Shown: in pieces, positions 63,024 through 64,000 of the stretch
Layout of the letters: the number at the start of each line of letters is the position of its first letter
How positions within the stretch are numbered: position 1 is the first letter of the stretch
Assembly (NCBI RefSeq): GCF_002752655.1
Contig: NZ_CP023737.1
Span: forward strand, 1 to 64,000
Direction of reading: 5' to 3'
Source of the DNA: Methylosinus trichosporium OB3b
GTDB taxonomy: Bacteria; Pseudomonadota; Alphaproteobacteria; Rhizobiales; Beijerinckiaceae
DNA: 64,000 bases
Made by a program: the position numbers and the translations under genes
Notes under the pieces: model-generated
Seen by the model: only the letters and a program-made list of their open reading frames with translations
Told to the model about the DNA's origin: nothing
Database searches by the model: none

Positions 63024-63449
63024 ATGATTTGTCGACGTCTCCATCGCCGGTGCTTCCCTCATCGGACTTTCCTCTCGTTCGCGATCGTTCTCATGGGGTC
63101 CGCGAGCCTTTGTCCGGGGCAATTCGATATCGTGCGGATTTGGCAGAATTTTCTCGCGAGCCGCGTCGCCGCGCTCGATTGCGACGGCGTCGATCCGGCG
63201 ACCGAGACGCAGTTTTTAACGACGATGCAGGGCGTCTCGTTGCGGGCGGCGATAGCGCTAAAGGAGCGTAACCCGCTGCTCGCGGACAATGAACTGACGA
63301 AGCGCGTGGAGCTCGTCGTCGACGGTGTGCGGCAGAATGTCAAAGCCGACATTGCAAGAAACGGCTGCGGGTCGGAGCGTGTTCAGCAGCTCCTGAAGCT
63401 GTATCGGCTGCATTCGCGCATGAATTTGGAACTGAAGGCGTTGCCGTGA
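63024..63449 (+). CDS. Secreted hypothetical protein
   Basis: 141 residues with an N-terminal signal-like stretch (FLSFAIVLMGSASLCPGQ) and a helical mature part (MQGVSLRAAIALKERNPLLA ... VQQLLKLYRLHSRMNLELKA). No family recognised. A terminator-like hairpin follows. Confidence 0.6.
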   Translation: MICRRLHRRCFPHRTFLSFAIVLMGSASLCPGQFDIVRIWQNFLASRVAALDCDGVDPATETQFLTTMQGVSLRAAIALKERNPLLADNELTKRVELVVDGVRQNVKADIARNGCGSERVQQLLKLYRLHSRMNLELKALP

Positions 63450-63467
63450 GCCGGTGCGCCCGGCTCC

Positions 63468-63497
63468 GCGCCGAGAGTCGCCGGATGGCGCTTTTTT
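63468..63497 (+). terminator. Terminator-like hairpin after the secreted hypothetical gene
   Basis: GCGCC...GGCGC (63468-63472 and 63487-63491) with an internal GC-rich loop, followed by six T residues. The stem is short, so strength is uncertain. Confidence 0.45.
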
Positions 63498-63712
63498 AGG
63501 CGGTCTTGGAAACTGCTCGCGCTGCGGTCGCCGCAGGGTTGCGCTGCAAAATGGTCCGTGTTAGGGGACGGGCGCCTTTGGAGCTCTGGCGTCGCCGCCT
63601 TTGCTCCTTCCCCCGATAATCAAGTTGCTCGAGGCCATTGCGGGACGCCACCGTATCGCGCGCAACGCGCGCGAGAAGCCTCGAGCAACGTCGATCCGAG
63701 AGCGAGACTGAA

Positions 63713-64000
63713 GTGGCTTCAGGCGGAGACGATCTATCCGGAGTAGCGGGCCGATATGCGTCGGCCCTGTTCGATCTCGCGACGGAGCAGGGCTCGGCCG
63801 ACGAGGTCGCCGCGGCGCTCGCCGGTTTCGGCGCGCTGATCGAGGAGAGCGCCGATCTGAAGCGCCTCGTGAAGAGCCCGGTGTTCTCCGCCGAGACTCA
63901 GATCAAGGCCCTCGGCCCCGTTCTCGCCGGCGCCGAGATCTCCGGCATCGCCGCCAATTTCATCCGGCTCGTCGCCTCCAAGCGCCGCCTGTTCGTCCTC
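63713..64000 (+). CDS. atpH: F1Fo ATP synthase subunit delta (partial, runs off the window)
   Basis: The first 96 codons of the OSCP/delta subunit that links F1 to the stator. GTG start followed by ASGGDDLSGVAGRYASALFD, the segment LKRLVKSPVFSAETQIKALG and GIAANFIRLVASKRRLFVL, all typical of AtpH. It is probably the first gene of an atpHAGDC operon continuing past 64000. The upstream 63498-63712 region holds no other gene. Confidence 0.93.
   Translation, partial: MASGGDDLSGVAGRYASALFDLATEQGSADEVAAALAGFGALIEESADLKRLVKSPVFSAETQIKALGPVLAGAEISGIAANFIRLVASKRRLFVL

Noticed and set aside
1..64000. tRNA or rRNA genes
   Set aside because: No cloverleaf-like sequence with conserved GGTTCGANTCC arms or rRNA stretch was noticed by eye in the intergenic regions.

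Overview
The window is high-GC bacterial DNA that opens exactly on the dnaA start codon and ends inside atpH. The gene set points to an alphaproteobacterium, probably of the order Hyphomicrobiales: a petABC bc1 complex with separate cytochrome b and c1, hopanoid-type HpnA, an Ada/MocR/EgtB-EgtD complement, YidH, FecI-type remnants and 'tcattgcgag...gcgaagcaatc' palindromes. A methylotroph or methanotroph relative is possible, but nothing here proves it.

Layout. 1-1.5 kb: dnaA. 1.6-13.8 kb: a minus-strand pair made of a giant (3350 aa) Ser/Thr-rich protein built of octapeptides arranged in about 27 near-identical 109-residue (327-bp) units, followed 90 bp downstream by a TPR plus GT41 (O-GlcNAc-transferase/SPINDLY-type) glycosyltransferase. 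This is the most unusual locus in the window and looks like a glycosylated repeat protein with its own modifying enzyme. 14-20 kb: M3 peptidase, flavin reductase, a DMT transporter remnant, Ada, small membrane or secreted proteins and a coiled-coil hypothetical. 20.9-23.6 kb: petA-petB-petC. 23.8-29.8 kb: orphan FitA-like antitoxin, egtB-egtD (ergothioneine), a carrier-protein-like gene whose phosphopantetheine Ser position is Pro, an L,D-transpeptidase, and nadE.

29.8-31.7 kb is a foreign patch: an IS630 transposase remnant, strong hairpins, and a visibly AT-rich acyltransferase-3 gene. 31.8-41.5 kb holds an SDR, a CmcJ-like oxygenase, a VanZ-like protein, a diguanylate cyclase, two paralogous CDP-alcohol phosphatidyltransferases flanking a Wza-like export lipoprotein, hpnA and a GT4 glycosyltransferase (envelope and polysaccharide functions). 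41.6-43.7 kb is a graveyard: a FecI sigma factor fused by deletion to a decayed TonB-dependent receptor, and a frameshifted copy of a small membrane protein next to its intact paralog.

44-64 kb is mostly housekeeping: metC, an orphan amino-acid-binding protein, trmJ, rpsU, a TPR lipoprotein, an intact IS4-family element (1436 bp with a 10-bp target duplication) that landed inside a palindrome, a hydrolase, TerC, a GyrI-like protein, dapF-mtaB, cysE-DUF2200, a MocR regulator, rhodanese, a YafK-type L,D-transpeptidase, the mtnP-SIMPL-apt salvage cluster, and the start of atpH. At least two families of palindromic REP-like elements are scattered between genes.
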